A DNA stretch of 25,029 nucleotides from a virus (IMGVR_UViG_3300047319_001302:1-25029); one strand, 5' to 3'; numbered from the stretch's first letter, positions 14,053 through 20,234 are shown. Numbers and translations: made by a program. The notes: generated from the letters alone by a model not told the origin.

Positions 14053-14785
14053 TGCCGCGTTCCTCGCGCCACTTAGCCCAACGGCGCAACTGCCCTTCGG
14101 TCAGCTTCTTCCTGGTTTCGTCAGAAGGGGACCGTCCTCGCATAGCGTCGGCTCGCGCTTTAACGGCGGCGGGATCGGCTTTGCGGCCAGTCAGCGACCG
14201 CGAGATCTTTGCTCGCTGTTCTGGCGATATGATCCGCCCTTTAGCTATTCGCGATAGCGTTTCCCGATGTGTTTTCGACAAGGGCCTGCCGGTTTGAATG
14301 TCGATCAGGCGCTGAACATGTTCAGGCGACAGTTTGCGCCCGCGCTGCGGGCCAATAACGCGCTCGACGAACTCCGGGTCTTGCCAAAGTGCCTTGCGCG
14401 CCGCACGCATGCGCTCGCGTGTCTCGTCACTTACGTCATAAGCTCCGTCACCGCCGCCGGTTAAATTGTATCCGCCGTCGCGCACGTGTGTTTTCAGGGA
14501 GACGATTAACTCTTGCTCTAGGCGTGCTAGCGACGCTTTGTCATCAGCGGTTGCGATGACTTCGAAGCGGAAAGCCCTGACGCCATGTCGCGCTAGGGCT
14601 CGATGAATAAGATGCAGCGGGCTGTGCTTTGCGGTTGATATGTGGGAAGCCCATCGCGCGCTCGGATGCCTCGTTGTTACGCCGATATAAGCCGCGCCGG
14701 TCTTGATGTTGGCGATACGATAGACGTACCCAAACGAGGCGACGGGCTCGCCGAGGAGTGACACCGTGATCGGCTGCGCGGTCAT
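14045..14785 (-). CDS. GIY-YIG homing endonuclease with rusA-like leader
   Basis: The ATG at 14,785 overlaps a 22-residue ORF as ATGA; a GTG at 14,797 is possible. Residues 19-110 form a GIY-YIG nuclease domain: YVYRI then AAYIGVT (the GIY and YIG strands), Arg44, His48, a conserved Glu in LEQELIVSL, and YNLTGGGDG. Residues 115-240 are repeated DNA-binding modules of the NUMOD type (SDETRERMRAARKALW, LSPEHVQRLI, LSKTHRETLSRIAKG, SDETRKKLTEGQLRRW). The first 16 residues (TAQPITVSLLGEPVA) do not belong to the nuclease. They resemble the start of RusA (SKPVTVVLMGPPTP), the next gene, suggesting insertion at the rusA 5' end. Confidence 0.85.
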   Translation of the reverse strand: MTAQPITVSLLGEPVASFGYVYRIANIKTGAAYIGVTTRHPSARWASHISTAKHSPLHLIHRALARHGVRAFRFEVIATADDKASLARLEQELIVSLKTHVRDGGYNLTGGGDGAYDVSDETRERMRAARKALWQDPEFVERVIGPQRGRKLSPEHVQRLIDIQTGRPLSKTHRETLSRIAKGRIISPEQRAKISRSLTGRKADPAAVKARADAMRGRSPSDETRKKLTEGQLRRWAKWREERGNV

Positions 14786-14850
14786 GCGGTTGTCCACCGC
14801 TCATTCCAGTCTTTGAACGCGAACTGGCGCAACCCTTCCATGCCGGTCAC
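14782..14850 (-). CDS. 22-residue linker ORF
   Basis: GTG 14,850 overlaps the methyltransferase TGA (GTGA), and its own TGA overlaps the homing endonuclease ATG (ATGA). The peptide contains LRQFAFKDWNERWTTA. Perfect junctions on both ends suggest it is translated, either as a real tiny gene or as the remnant of a gene cut by the homing-endonuclease insertion. Confidence 0.4.
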   Translation of the reverse strand: MTGMEGLRQFAFKDWNERWTTA

Positions 14851-15782
14851 CGGACAAACCCAAATTGGCTGAACACGTTGCGGAAACGGTCACCGTGCGG
14901 GCCATAGTAGAAGAAGGCTTGGCCTTGAGTCGGCATGCACTCGTCGCCATCGGGGTCGACGAACTTCACCCGGCCGCGGGTGAAACACAGCAGGTCGGCG
15001 GCCGACTCGGCGTGGTGGAACCATGCACCATCGGTGTAATTGTGGGTGAGGACGATGGCCTGGGCGACGTTGCGCGCGGTGACTTCATCGACCAGCTTAG
15101 CGATGAACTGGCCGACCAGGGGGGCAGCGTAGGGTGGGTTAAGCCACACCCGGCCGTGCCAGGGTTGCACCAGGCCGTTGTCGGCGGCGGTGTAGTGGCT
15201 GATGGCGCGCACGATCTGCTGCGCCACCGGGTGGGTTGCCGGGTCGAGGTCGATCTCGCCCATCACCTCGCGGGCGGCCTCGATGTATTGCGCCGGGGTA
15301 AACCACTCGTTGTTGCCGGTGCCGAGCGCGCGGAAGTTTTCGTCCGCTTCCAGCCCCGCCTTGCGATAGGCGGCAACGATCTGCTGTGAGCGGTATTTAA
15401 CCTCGTCGGAGAGCTTCTTAGCCCACCGGGAGACGGTGTCTACGCGAATGCCGCTTAGCTCGGTGGCCTTGCTGGCAGACAAGATAGCAGGGTCTGCAAT
15501 CTTGTTTCGGCCGAGGCCGTGCCCGATGCTGACATTCTCATTCCACCAGCGGACGAAGTCCTGCTGTTCGTCAATCTTTAGCTCGATGGCCTGCTCCAGC
15601 AGCGGCCAATCTTTAACCCGAGCCGCATACTCGATGATGGCATCGGCCTTTGCCTGCTCGACCTTGGTTGCTTCCGGCGACACGGCCGGCAAGCCGCTGA
15701 GGTGCCGCAGCCTCAGCGCACCCACGGCCGCATAATACGAGTCGTGCAAATCGACGCTGGCGTCGTAGGTGCGCTCAGCCAT
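14847..15782 (-). CDS. Phage DNA N-6-adenine methyltransferase (Dam family)
   Basis: Methylates adenine in the phage DNA, commonly to evade host restriction. The 311-residue protein has an N-terminal region of about 95 residues, an HTH-like segment at about 100-127 (ASKATELSGIRVDTVSRWAK), and a Dam-type catalytic domain from residue 158: NEWFTPAQYIEAAREVMG, EIDLDPAT, and the catalytic NPPY at 215-218 (VWLNPPYAAP). The C-terminus has a VKFVDPDGD and QGQAFFYYG pattern typical of phage Dam proteins. No restriction enzyme is visible. ATG 15,782; its TGA overlaps the next ORF. Confidence 0.88.
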   Translation of the reverse strand: MAERTYDASVDLHDSYYAAVGALRLRHLSGLPAVSPEATKVEQAKADAIIEYAARVKDWPLLEQAIELKIDEQQDFVRWWNENVSIGHGLGRNKIADPAILSASKATELSGIRVDTVSRWAKKLSDEVKYRSQQIVAAYRKAGLEADENFRALGTGNNEWFTPAQYIEAAREVMGEIDLDPATHPVAQQIVRAISHYTAADNGLVQPWHGRVWLNPPYAAPLVGQFIAKLVDEVTARNVAQAIVLTHNYTDGAWFHHAESAADLLCFTRGRVKFVDPDGDECMPTQGQAFFYYGPHGDRFRNVFSQFGFVR

Positions 15783-15909
15783 CAGCGCGCCTCACGTAAG
15801 CCGCCGGCAGCGAGGCGCAGGGGGAAGCTGCGGCCGGAGGTTGGCCGCCGCCTCGCTGCCGGCGTACCGGCGGCGTGCCCCGACGCGCGCGGCCGGGTAG
15901 GGTACTCAC
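15775..15909 (-). CDS. 44-residue basic ORF over a hairpin
   Basis: GTG 15,909 overlaps the upstream TGA (GTGA) and the stop at 15,777-15,775 overlaps the methyltransferase start region by 8 bp. The peptide is R/P/G/A-rich (GRARRGTPPVRRQRGGG) because it crosses a 15-bp inverted repeat, so its protein status is uncertain. The junctions are the only support. Confidence 0.3.
   Translation of the reverse strand: MSTLPGRARRGTPPVRRQRGGGQPPAAASPCASLPAAYVRRADG
15803..15863. repeat. 15-bp perfect inverted repeat upstream of the methyltransferase
   Basis: GCCGGCAGCGAGGCG at 15,803-15,817 pairs with CGCCTCGCTGCCGGC at 15,849-15,863 around a 31-base loop that can also fold. On the minus-strand transcript it would form a strong stem 20 bp before the methyltransferase start. 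No U tract follows, so attenuation or mRNA protection is more likely than termination. Confidence 0.7.
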
Positions 15910-15998
15910 CGAGCCCACCGGCGGATGCTGTAGCCGCACAGCATGGCGGCCGGGATGGCGGCGGCGAGGTAGGCGACGGCGATCGCGGCGGCGGTCAT
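15906..15998 (-). CDS. 30-residue membrane peptide
   Basis: ATG 15,998 overlaps the upstream TGA (ATGA), and the stop overlaps the next GTG. The peptide is a single hydrophobic helix (AIAVAYLAAAIPAAMLCG) with a short basic end (SIRRWAR), so it would insert with a cytoplasmic basic tail. Function unknown. Confidence 0.5.
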   Translation of the reverse strand: MTAAAIAVAYLAAAIPAAMLCGYSIRRWAR

Positions 15999-16279
15999 GC
16001 GGCTTTACCCGCGGGAGGATTCCGGAAAACCTCCGGAGCGATCAGGCAGCCGTGTCGAACAAACAGCAATTGCCACTTGGCCGAGACGCCGCGCTGGCGC
16101 CACTTGTAGATGGCTTCATCGCGCGCCCCGAATTGCCGGCCTAGGCGTTCGATCTCGTCCCAAGCGGCAGCATCTACCTTGCTTCTCGCCCTGAGTTTTG
16201 CCCAGCCCGATTGAGTAGCCGCGCGATCCAATAGGCTATCCAGCCGGCGAGCCATTTCATCTTCCCCCCAGGCTTTCAT
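15995..16279 (-). CDS. Cro/YdaS-like small regulator
   Basis: 94 residues from ATG 16,279, overlapping the upstream TGA as ATGA. The C-terminal part (WDEIERLGRQFGARDEAI, YKWRQRGVSAKWQLLFV, then RHGCLIAPEVF) matches the pattern of phage Cro-like helix-turn-helix proteins, where the recognition helix is followed by W-R-x-R-G-V. The N-terminal 45 residues are a charged helix. It is probably a DNA-binding regulator of early genes, distinct from the Cro-like protein at 16,652. Confidence 0.65.
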   Translation of the reverse strand: MKAWGEDEMARRLDSLLDRAATQSGWAKLRARSKVDAAAWDEIERLGRQFGARDEAIYKWRQRGVSAKWQLLFVRHGCLIAPEVFRNPPAGKAA

Positions 16280-16533
16280 TTCTCGGCCGCCCATTCAGCG
16301 AGGCGGCGGCGGACGGCGCCGCGCTCGACTTCCTGAGCGTCCATTTCGGCGAGCAGCGCCACCGCCAACTCGCGGCGACGGGCTGAGGAGAAGCGTCGAT
16401 AGAGGCTGTGGCGCGCGGTATCGAGAGGGATGCCGAGCAGCCGGGCCAGCCTCTTCATCGTGTCGCGCGGGTAGACCGCGCGGATAGCGGCGGCCTCGTC
16501 GATCATCGGAGTCGCAATTCTGTTGCGGTGCAT
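16276..16533 (-). CDS. 85-residue HTH protein
   Basis: The ATG at 16,533 follows an AGGGGCG Shine-Dalgarno; the longer frame to 16,707 is rejected. The sequence MHRNRIATPMIDEAAAIRAV, then DTMKRLARLLGIPLDTARHS, contains a helix-turn-helix at about residues 25-45 followed by LYRRFSSARRRELAVALL and a basic helical tail. The same layout occurs in small regulators of rhizobial prophages. Target unknown. It is the second gene of the leftward operon. Confidence 0.7.
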   Translation of the reverse strand: MHRNRIATPMIDEAAAIRAVYPRDTMKRLARLLGIPLDTARHSLYRRFSSARRRELAVALLAEMDAQEVERGAVRRRLAEWAAEK

Positions 16534-16590
16534 TTGACCGCCCCTCTCGCCAATGTTCGGGATGCGAGAGGAGGCAAAGTGGCAGAGGTG

Positions 16591-16650
16591 CCGGCAGCCG
16601 CAGTTATGGGATGGCGTCCGGGGGTAACGGACGGTGGCTGCGGCTGCCGG
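16591..16650. repeat. 13-bp perfect inverted repeat between two regulators
   Basis: CCGGCAGCCGCAG (16,591-16,603) pairs with CTGCGGCTGCCGG (16,638-16,650) over a 34-base loop. It starts 1 bp after the Cro-like gene stop on the minus strand and ends 58 bp before the next start. It may act as a partial terminator or RNA stabiliser in the leftward transcript; no U tract is seen. Confidence 0.65.
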
Positions 16651-16651
16651 G

Positions 16652-16849
16652 TCATGCTGCGTCGGCTTGAGCCGCCCGCAGTACATCTTGCAGGCGACGG
16701 TAAACATCGAGTGTTGGTGAAGTACGACCGACTCGCCACCGATAAAACGTTGTGTGCGCTATGTTTGCGCGCTTACACAACTCGGCGACGGAGAGGCCAA
16801 CCTCATCTGCCAAACGCTCAACATCGGCGGGCGAAAGCAGGCAATCCAT
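16652..16849 (-). CDS. Cro-like regulator
   Basis: 65 residues: MDCLLSPADVERLADEVG, then LSVAELCKRANIAHTTFYRW (helix-turn-helix about 19-39) and a short helical end (VYRRLQDVLRAAQ). It is the first gene of the leftward operon and divergent from the CI-like repressor across about 90 bp containing three operators. This is the standard cro/cI arrangement. No Shine-Dalgarno precedes ATG 16,849, and the predicted -10 element ends 9 bp before it, so the mRNA may be leaderless. It presumably binds the same GTGCA operators. Confidence 0.75.
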   Translation of the reverse strand: MDCLLSPADVERLADEVGLSVAELCKRANIAHTTFYRWRVGRTSPTLDVYRRLQDVLRAAQADAA

Positions 16850-16857
16850 GAGGCAAA

Positions 16858-16886
16858 GTTTGCGTGCAATATTGCACGACGGTCAA
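16858..16886 (-). promoter_or_regulatory. Leftward early promoter (cro side)
   Basis: On the minus strand: -35 TTGACC (16,886-16,881), a 17-bp spacer that contains operator O1, then a weak -10 GCAAAC (16,863-16,858). Operator O2 abuts the upstream side of the -35. The expected transcript start is at or next to ATG 16,849. Confidence 0.55.
16864..16877. promoter_or_regulatory. Operator O1
   Basis: GTGCAATATTGCAC, a perfect 14-bp palindrome (16 bp with the flanking C and G), sits in the spacer of the leftward promoter. It is the best match among five sites of form GTGCA-N4-TGCAC. Confidence 0.8.
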
Positions 16887-16900
16887 GTGCATTCTTGCAG
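16887..16900. promoter_or_regulatory. Operator O2
   Basis: GTGCATTCTTGCAG has one mismatch in the last half-site base. It lies 23 bp from O1 (start to start) and abuts the -35 of the leftward promoter. Confidence 0.7.
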
Positions 16901-16921
16901 AATGACGCCGTCTATATGGCC

Positions 16922-16935
16922 GTGCAAATGTGCAC
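16922..16935. promoter_or_regulatory. Operator O3
   Basis: GTGCAAATGTGCAC has both half-sites perfect. It ends 2 bp before the repressor ATG and would overlap its transcription start, which suggests autorepression. Confidence 0.75.
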
Positions 16936-16937
16936 TT

Positions 16938-17207
16938 ATGGATGACGATCAGGAAGCCGCTCGGCGGTTTGTTAAAGACATCCTGCGGATAACCGGCTGG
17001 TCATCGAACCGGCTGGCAAAAGAAGCCCAGATATCGCACACGACGATATCGCGGTTTTTAAATAACCAGGATGTGACCCATACTTTGTCGGCTCGGACTT
17101 TATCGAAAGTCCGCAATGCCGCAGCCGCGTCGCAGGGGATCACCCTTGCTCAACTTGACGCAATATGGCTGGTAGCCCAGGGTCGCCCGACTACGCGTTC
17201 TGGATAA
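16938..17207 (+). CDS. CI-like repressor (short form)
   Basis: 89 residues from ATG 16,938 (MDDDQEAARRFVKDIL); longer frames upstream run through the operators. Residues about 12-45 are a helix-turn-helix of the XRE/HTH_3 type (SSNRLAKEAQISHTTISRFL), followed by a helical tail (ITLAQLDAIWLV). There is no C-terminal S24/LexA-type autocleavage domain, so RecA-triggered self-cleavage is not expected and induction must work another way. The gene is divergent from the Cro-like gene and followed by a strong terminator. No Shine-Dalgarno is visible; O3 occupies that position. Confidence 0.8.
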   Translation: MDDDQEAARRFVKDILRITGWSSNRLAKEAQISHTTISRFLNNQDVTHTLSARTLSKVRNAAAASQGITLAQLDAIWLVAQGRPTTRSG

Positions 17208-17239
17208 CGGACCCCTACTAAGCATCGCTCTCTCCATCA

Positions 17240-17279
17240 AACGCCGGACGGGCTGATCCCCGTCCGGCGTTCACATTTT
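17240..17279 (+). terminator. Rho-independent terminator after the repressor gene
   Basis: AACGCCGGACGGG (17,240-17,252) and CCCGTCCGGCGTT (17,259-17,271) form a perfect 13-bp stem with a CTGATC loop, followed by CACATTTT. It isolates repressor transcription from the rightward operon. Confidence 0.85.
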
Positions 17280-17336
17280 ACGGCTTAGCCAAGCGACTAG
17301 CGACGGCGCTTTCCTCCCTTCGACCGGGCGGCGGGT

Positions 17337-17350
17337 GTGCAATTTTGCAC
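17337..17350. promoter_or_regulatory. Operator O4
   Basis: GTGCAATTTTGCAC, both half-sites perfect, directly abuts the -35 TTGACG of the rightward promoter. Confidence 0.8.
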
Positions 17351-17379
17351 TTGACGTACGTGCAGGAATGCACATCATT
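17351..17379 (+). promoter_or_regulatory. Rightward early promoter
   Basis: -35 TTGACG (17,351-17,356), a 17-bp spacer that contains operator O5, then -10-like ATCATT (17,374-17,379). The layout matches the leftward promoter base for base in spacing. It would drive the ParB-to-integrase operon. Confidence 0.55.
17360..17373. promoter_or_regulatory. Operator O5
   Basis: GTGCAGGAATGCAC, both half-sites perfect, lies 23 bp after O4, the same distance as O1 to O2, inside the promoter spacer. Confidence 0.8.
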
Positions 17380-17436
17380 GCTCCCACGACCGGCACCAAC
17401 CCATCCCGGGCGTGTGCCCTCGTGAGGAGTGTTGTG

Positions 17437-18456
17437 ATGAGTGATACCAAGACGACGACCTGGGCGCCGGCAGTGCGGTGCGATCTGACGGCCGGGTCGC
17501 AGGCGTTCGCGCATGCGGTCGAGAAGTTCCGCGCCTGGGCGGCGGAACAGCAACGCCCGTCGCTGGATTTTCTTACGACGGGGTGGCACACGATCACCCC
17601 GGAGATTGCGGAGCAGTTGCTGATCTGCAACCGGCATAACCGCAAGCTGCGCTATACCGATGTGCTGCGTTATGCCACCGATATGTCGACGGGGCGGTGG
17701 CTCAAGACCGGCGAGCCGGTGATCATCACCGACGCCGGCGATCTCGAGGACGCCGGGCACCGCTGCATGGCGTGCCTGTTCTCGGGCTGCTCGTTTCCGA
17801 CGTTCGTGGTAACCGGCGTTCCGCACGACGACCAGTTGTTCAGCTTCATCGACAACGGTGTCTCCCGCACCGGGGACGATACGCTGCACTGTGCCGGGCT
17901 CAACGGGCTGAGCGGCAACATCCAGTCGGCGATCAAGAACTACGCCATCCGCTACGACGAGGGCTTGCTGCACTGGCACGGGCGTCCGTCGATTACGCCG
18001 ATCGCCAACCACCACATTCTCGACTATGCGCAGGCGCATCCGTCGCTGGCGGTGGTGGCGCACAAGGTGGCGGACGTCTACCAGGCGGCGATCCGGCGGC
18101 TCGACGACAAGGTTGCGGCAACCTTTGTCGGATGGAAGATCCACGAAGCCTACGGCACTGGCGTGTTTGACGAGTTCATGATGTCGCTGACGCAATCGGA
18201 TCTGCCCGCTGGGCATCCGGTTCTGGTGCTGCAGAAGCGTCTTGATGACCACGAGGCAGCCAAGGACGCGGCGCCTCGGTCGGCCAAAGCTAAGTTCAAG
18301 CTCAATGGCGTCAAGACCGTGGTGCTGGCGATGCGCGCCTTTCTGTATTGGCAGGAGGGTCGGATGAACGTGCGGCGGCTCGATCCCGGTATGGATGATC
18401 CGTTCCCCCGGATCGAGAAGCCGGAGGAAGGCGAACTCGCCGCCGCCGCACAATAA
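17437..18456 (+). CDS. ParB-fold (ParB/Srx-like) phage protein
   Basis: The ATG at 17,437 has an AGGAG Shine-Dalgarno 8 bp upstream; the frame back to 17,335 crosses the operators and is rejected. The 339-residue protein has a ParB-nuclease-like domain at about 50-150: TITPEIAEQLL, NRHNR (65-69), DVLRYATDMSTGRWLKTGEP, DAGHR (105-109) and SFIDNGVSRTGDD, a pattern I know from phage 'ParB-like' proteins whose box II has the GxxR signature. The C-terminal 180 residues are helical. The role could be gene regulation, DNA nicking or partition; not known. First gene of the rightward operon. Confidence 0.75.
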   Translation: MSDTKTTTWAPAVRCDLTAGSQAFAHAVEKFRAWAAEQQRPSLDFLTTGWHTITPEIAEQLLICNRHNRKLRYTDVLRYATDMSTGRWLKTGEPVIITDAGDLEDAGHRCMACLFSGCSFPTFVVTGVPHDDQLFSFIDNGVSRTGDDTLHCAGLNGLSGNIQSAIKNYAIRYDEGLLHWHGRPSITPIANHHILDYAQAHPSLAVVAHKVADVYQAAIRRLDDKVAATFVGWKIHEAYGTGVFDEFMMSLTQSDLPAGHPVLVLQKRLDDHEAAKDAAPRSAKAKFKLNGVKTVVLAMRAFLYWQEGRMNVRRLDPGMDDPFPRIEKPEEGELAAAAQ

Positions 18457-18464
18457 CTCGACAG

Positions 18465-18493
18465 GGGCGGGGGGAAACTCCCGCCCTTCTTTT
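18465..18493 (+). terminator. Hairpin with T-rich tail between the two ParB genes
   Basis: GGGCGGG (18,465-18,471) and CCCGCCC (18,480-18,486) flank GGAAACT, followed by TTCTTTT. It looks like an intrinsic terminator, but the downstream gene is 15 bp away in the same direction, so it probably attenuates the operon. Confidence 0.7.
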
Positions 18494-18507
18494 GCAGGAT
18501 CAGCCCG

Positions 18508-19545
18508 ATGCCATACCCCCATCACCCCGACACTGAACTCTTTCCGATGCTGTCGGAGGACGAACTAATCGAGCTTGCCGACGATATTGCTGCCAATGGA
18601 CTGTATGAGGCGATCAAGCTCGACCCTACCGGCGAGATTCTGGTTGACGGCCGCAACCGCGAGGCGGCCTGCGATATAGCCGGTGTCGAACCGCGCTATG
18701 TGCGCCTGCCGGATGGCACTGACATCTTCGCTTACATCGTCGCGACGAATCTGCGCCGCCGACATCTGTCCGCCGCCACGCGCCACGACGTTATTCGCGC
18801 AATAGCAGCCCGTAACCCAGATTTGAGTAATCGGCAAATAGCCAAGCTGGCCAACGTCAGTCATGTGACTGTAGGACAAGCAATCTCCGTTCAACTGGAC
18901 AGGGGCCTTCCAGTTGAACGCAAGACCATCGGTGCCGATGGAAAGTTAAGACCGGCATCGGGGAAGATCAGCGAAGTAACCAGAGCGGCGGTTATTGCAG
19001 ATTTAAAAAAATATCCCTGGGAGCAGCGCGACATCGCCGAGCGCCACGGCGTCTCGGTCGGCACCGTCGCCGGCATTAAACGCCGCCTCAAATCGGAGGG
19101 CGGTTTACCCAAGCCCACCACGCCGACCATCGCTGAGCAGCTGGCCAAACGCGCTGCCAATCTGCCGCGTTTCGACACGATGACCCGCGAAGAACGTGGC
19201 ATGGGCTCGCGCGAATACGGCGCCGAGCAGCACCCGGAGTACCCGCCGGGCTGGACCCGCGACCATGTCCACCGCGAGAAGTACGGACGCATCCAGATTT
19301 ACACGCCGGCGCAAATTGAGGAGCAGGCGCTCGCGAAACGCAACATTGCGAGCATCGGGGGATTAAAAATCTTCTTCGAAAACGCTCTCGATATCGAGGA
19401 CCTAGACAGACTCAGCGAAAATTCGCAGGAGTTTAACGACCTCCAGGTAGAAAAATTCGGCCCGCGAGTCCTCGATTTGATTGCCGGGTATCTCGCCCGC
19501 ATCAAAGCCCGCAAAGCGCCCAAGCTGACGATCGTAAAGCCGTGA
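18508..19545 (+). CDS. ParB-like DNA-binding protein
   Basis: 345 residues from ATG 18,508 (AGGA Shine-Dalgarno). The N-terminal ParB domain includes LADDIAANGLYEAIKLDP and GEILVDGRNREAACDIAG (42-59) and an LRRRHLSAATRHDVIRA helix pair. Residues 106-126 (LSNRQIAKLANVSHVTVGQA) and 172-194 (RDIAERHGVSVGTVAGIKRR) are two separate helix-turn-helix units. The final 120 residues are a distinct domain (FFENALDIEDLDRLSENSQE). ParB proteins use CTP to slide on DNA in partition, but related phage proteins act as regulators. No parA is present. Stop overlaps the next start (GTGA). Confidence 0.82.
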   Translation: MPYPHHPDTELFPMLSEDELIELADDIAANGLYEAIKLDPTGEILVDGRNREAACDIAGVEPRYVRLPDGTDIFAYIVATNLRRRHLSAATRHDVIRAIAARNPDLSNRQIAKLANVSHVTVGQAISVQLDRGLPVERKTIGADGKLRPASGKISEVTRAAVIADLKKYPWEQRDIAERHGVSVGTVAGIKRRLKSEGGLPKPTTPTIAEQLAKRAANLPRFDTMTREERGMGSREYGAEQHPEYPPGWTRDHVHREKYGRIQIYTPAQIEEQALAKRNIASIGGLKIFFENALDIEDLDRLSENSQEFNDLQVEKFGPRVLDLIAGYLARIKARKAPKLTIVKP

Positions 19546-19622
19546 TCCTCGACACTGTTGGCATAGTGATGGCGGTGCTCTGCGCCCTGGTGACAGTGGC
19601 GTGGATGTGGGTGCTGCTGTGA
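19542..19622 (+). CDS. 26-residue membrane peptide
   Basis: GTG 19,542 overlaps the ParB TGA (GTGA) and its own stop overlaps the next GTG. It is one hydrophobic helix, (M)ILDTVGIVMAVLCALVTVA, ending WMWVLL. Perfect junctions on both sides support translation. Function unknown. Confidence 0.55.
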   Translation: MILDTVGIVMAVLCALVTVAWMWVLL

Positions 19623-19831
19623 TACGTCCGTCCCTCGATCAGCTTCTCTACCGGGTGTTTTGCGAAGCGCAGGCCCTACTGCGCGAGGCGGAGCGGCTCG
19701 ATGCCGGCCGGCTGCCGCGGATTGCCGAGCGGCTGCTGCCGCTGAGCCGGGCGGTGGAGGCGGTCGAGGACCACGAACAGCGCGCCGCCGAGGCCGAGGA
19801 TCGCGCGGCGGCGTGTATGGGATGGCTGTAG
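19619..19831 (+). CDS. Small charged helical protein
   Basis: 70 residues from GTG 19,619 (GTGA overlap): (M)IRPSLDQLLYRVFCEAQAL then LREAERLDAGRLPRIAERLL and an E/A/D-rich tail ending CMGWL. The whole protein looks like a helical bundle or coiled coil. No family recognised. Confidence 0.65.
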   Translation: MIRPSLDQLLYRVFCEAQALLREAERLDAGRLPRIAERLLPLSRAVEAVEDHEQRAAEAEDRAAACMGWL

Positions 19832-19962
19832 TGTGGTGGCGTGACCGCTGGTGCCGCAAGCGGCTGACGTGGCCGCAGCGGGTTCTGTTTTACCGCCGCT
19901 GCGCGTGTCCCGCCGGGATCTGTTTGCCGCAGGGGCCGGGCGGCCCGGTCGAGCCGCGATGA
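19822..19962 (+). CDS. 46-residue basic W/C-rich protein
   Basis: ATG 19,822 is chosen; GTG 19,831 (TAGTG junction with the previous stop) would remove three residues. The peptide contains WWRDRWCRKRLTWPQ, then RRCACPAGICLPQGPGG with four cysteines, so it may bind metal or be membrane-attached. Its TGA overlaps the next ATG. Similar tiny basic proteins are common in rhizobial phage early operons. Confidence 0.55.
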   Translation: MAVVWWRDRWCRKRLTWPQRVLFYRRCACPAGICLPQGPGGPVEPR

Positions 19963-20234
19963 CTGGCGCGCTGGCCGCCGGGCTGCTGTGGCTCGTCGCC
20001 GACACGGTTGACCCGCAGGTGCTGTCGATCGAGTGGCCCGACGGCAGCTCGGAGACGGTGGCGGCCACCAACGCCGGCATCTGCGCAATTGCGGTGAGCG
20101 CGCTCCTGAGCGGGCTATGGCGCCCGGTGGGGCGGCCCGAGCCGCCGCTGAGCGCGAGCTGCAGCACCGGCAATGCGTTTGCCGCCGATGCGTTTTGTAT
20201 CAAAGGACACGACCGCGACTGCGGGAGGCGATGA
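19959..20234 (+). CDS. Small protein with hydrophobic segments
   Basis: 91 residues from ATG 19,959 (ATGA). Two hydrophobic parts, GALAAGLLWLVADTV (2-17) and AGICAIAVSALLSGLW (55-70), flank a polar domain (LSIEWPDGSSETVAATN). The tail has cysteines and charges (CIKGHDRDCGRR). Possibly a small membrane protein. Unknown family. Confidence 0.6.
   Translation: MTGALAAGLLWLVADTVDPQVLSIEWPDGSSETVAATNAGICAIAVSALLSGLWRPVGRPEPPLSASCSTGNAFAADAFCIKGHDRDCGRR

Noticed and set aside
14847-15782. Adenine methyltransferase as half of a restriction-modification pair
   Set aside because: No endonuclease-like gene is adjacent; the only nuclease nearby is a GIY-YIG homing enzyme plus RusA. The Dam-type phage context explains it.
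15875-16144. Plus-strand ORFs opposite the small membrane peptide and Cro/YdaS-like gene
   Set aside because: Arginine-rich shadows with no ribosome-binding site, opposite to a coupled minus operon.
17278-18525. 415-codon minus ORF opposite the first ParB-like gene
   Set aside because: It covers the operators, the promoter and a recognisable plus-strand gene with a Shine-Dalgarno; composition is antisense-like.
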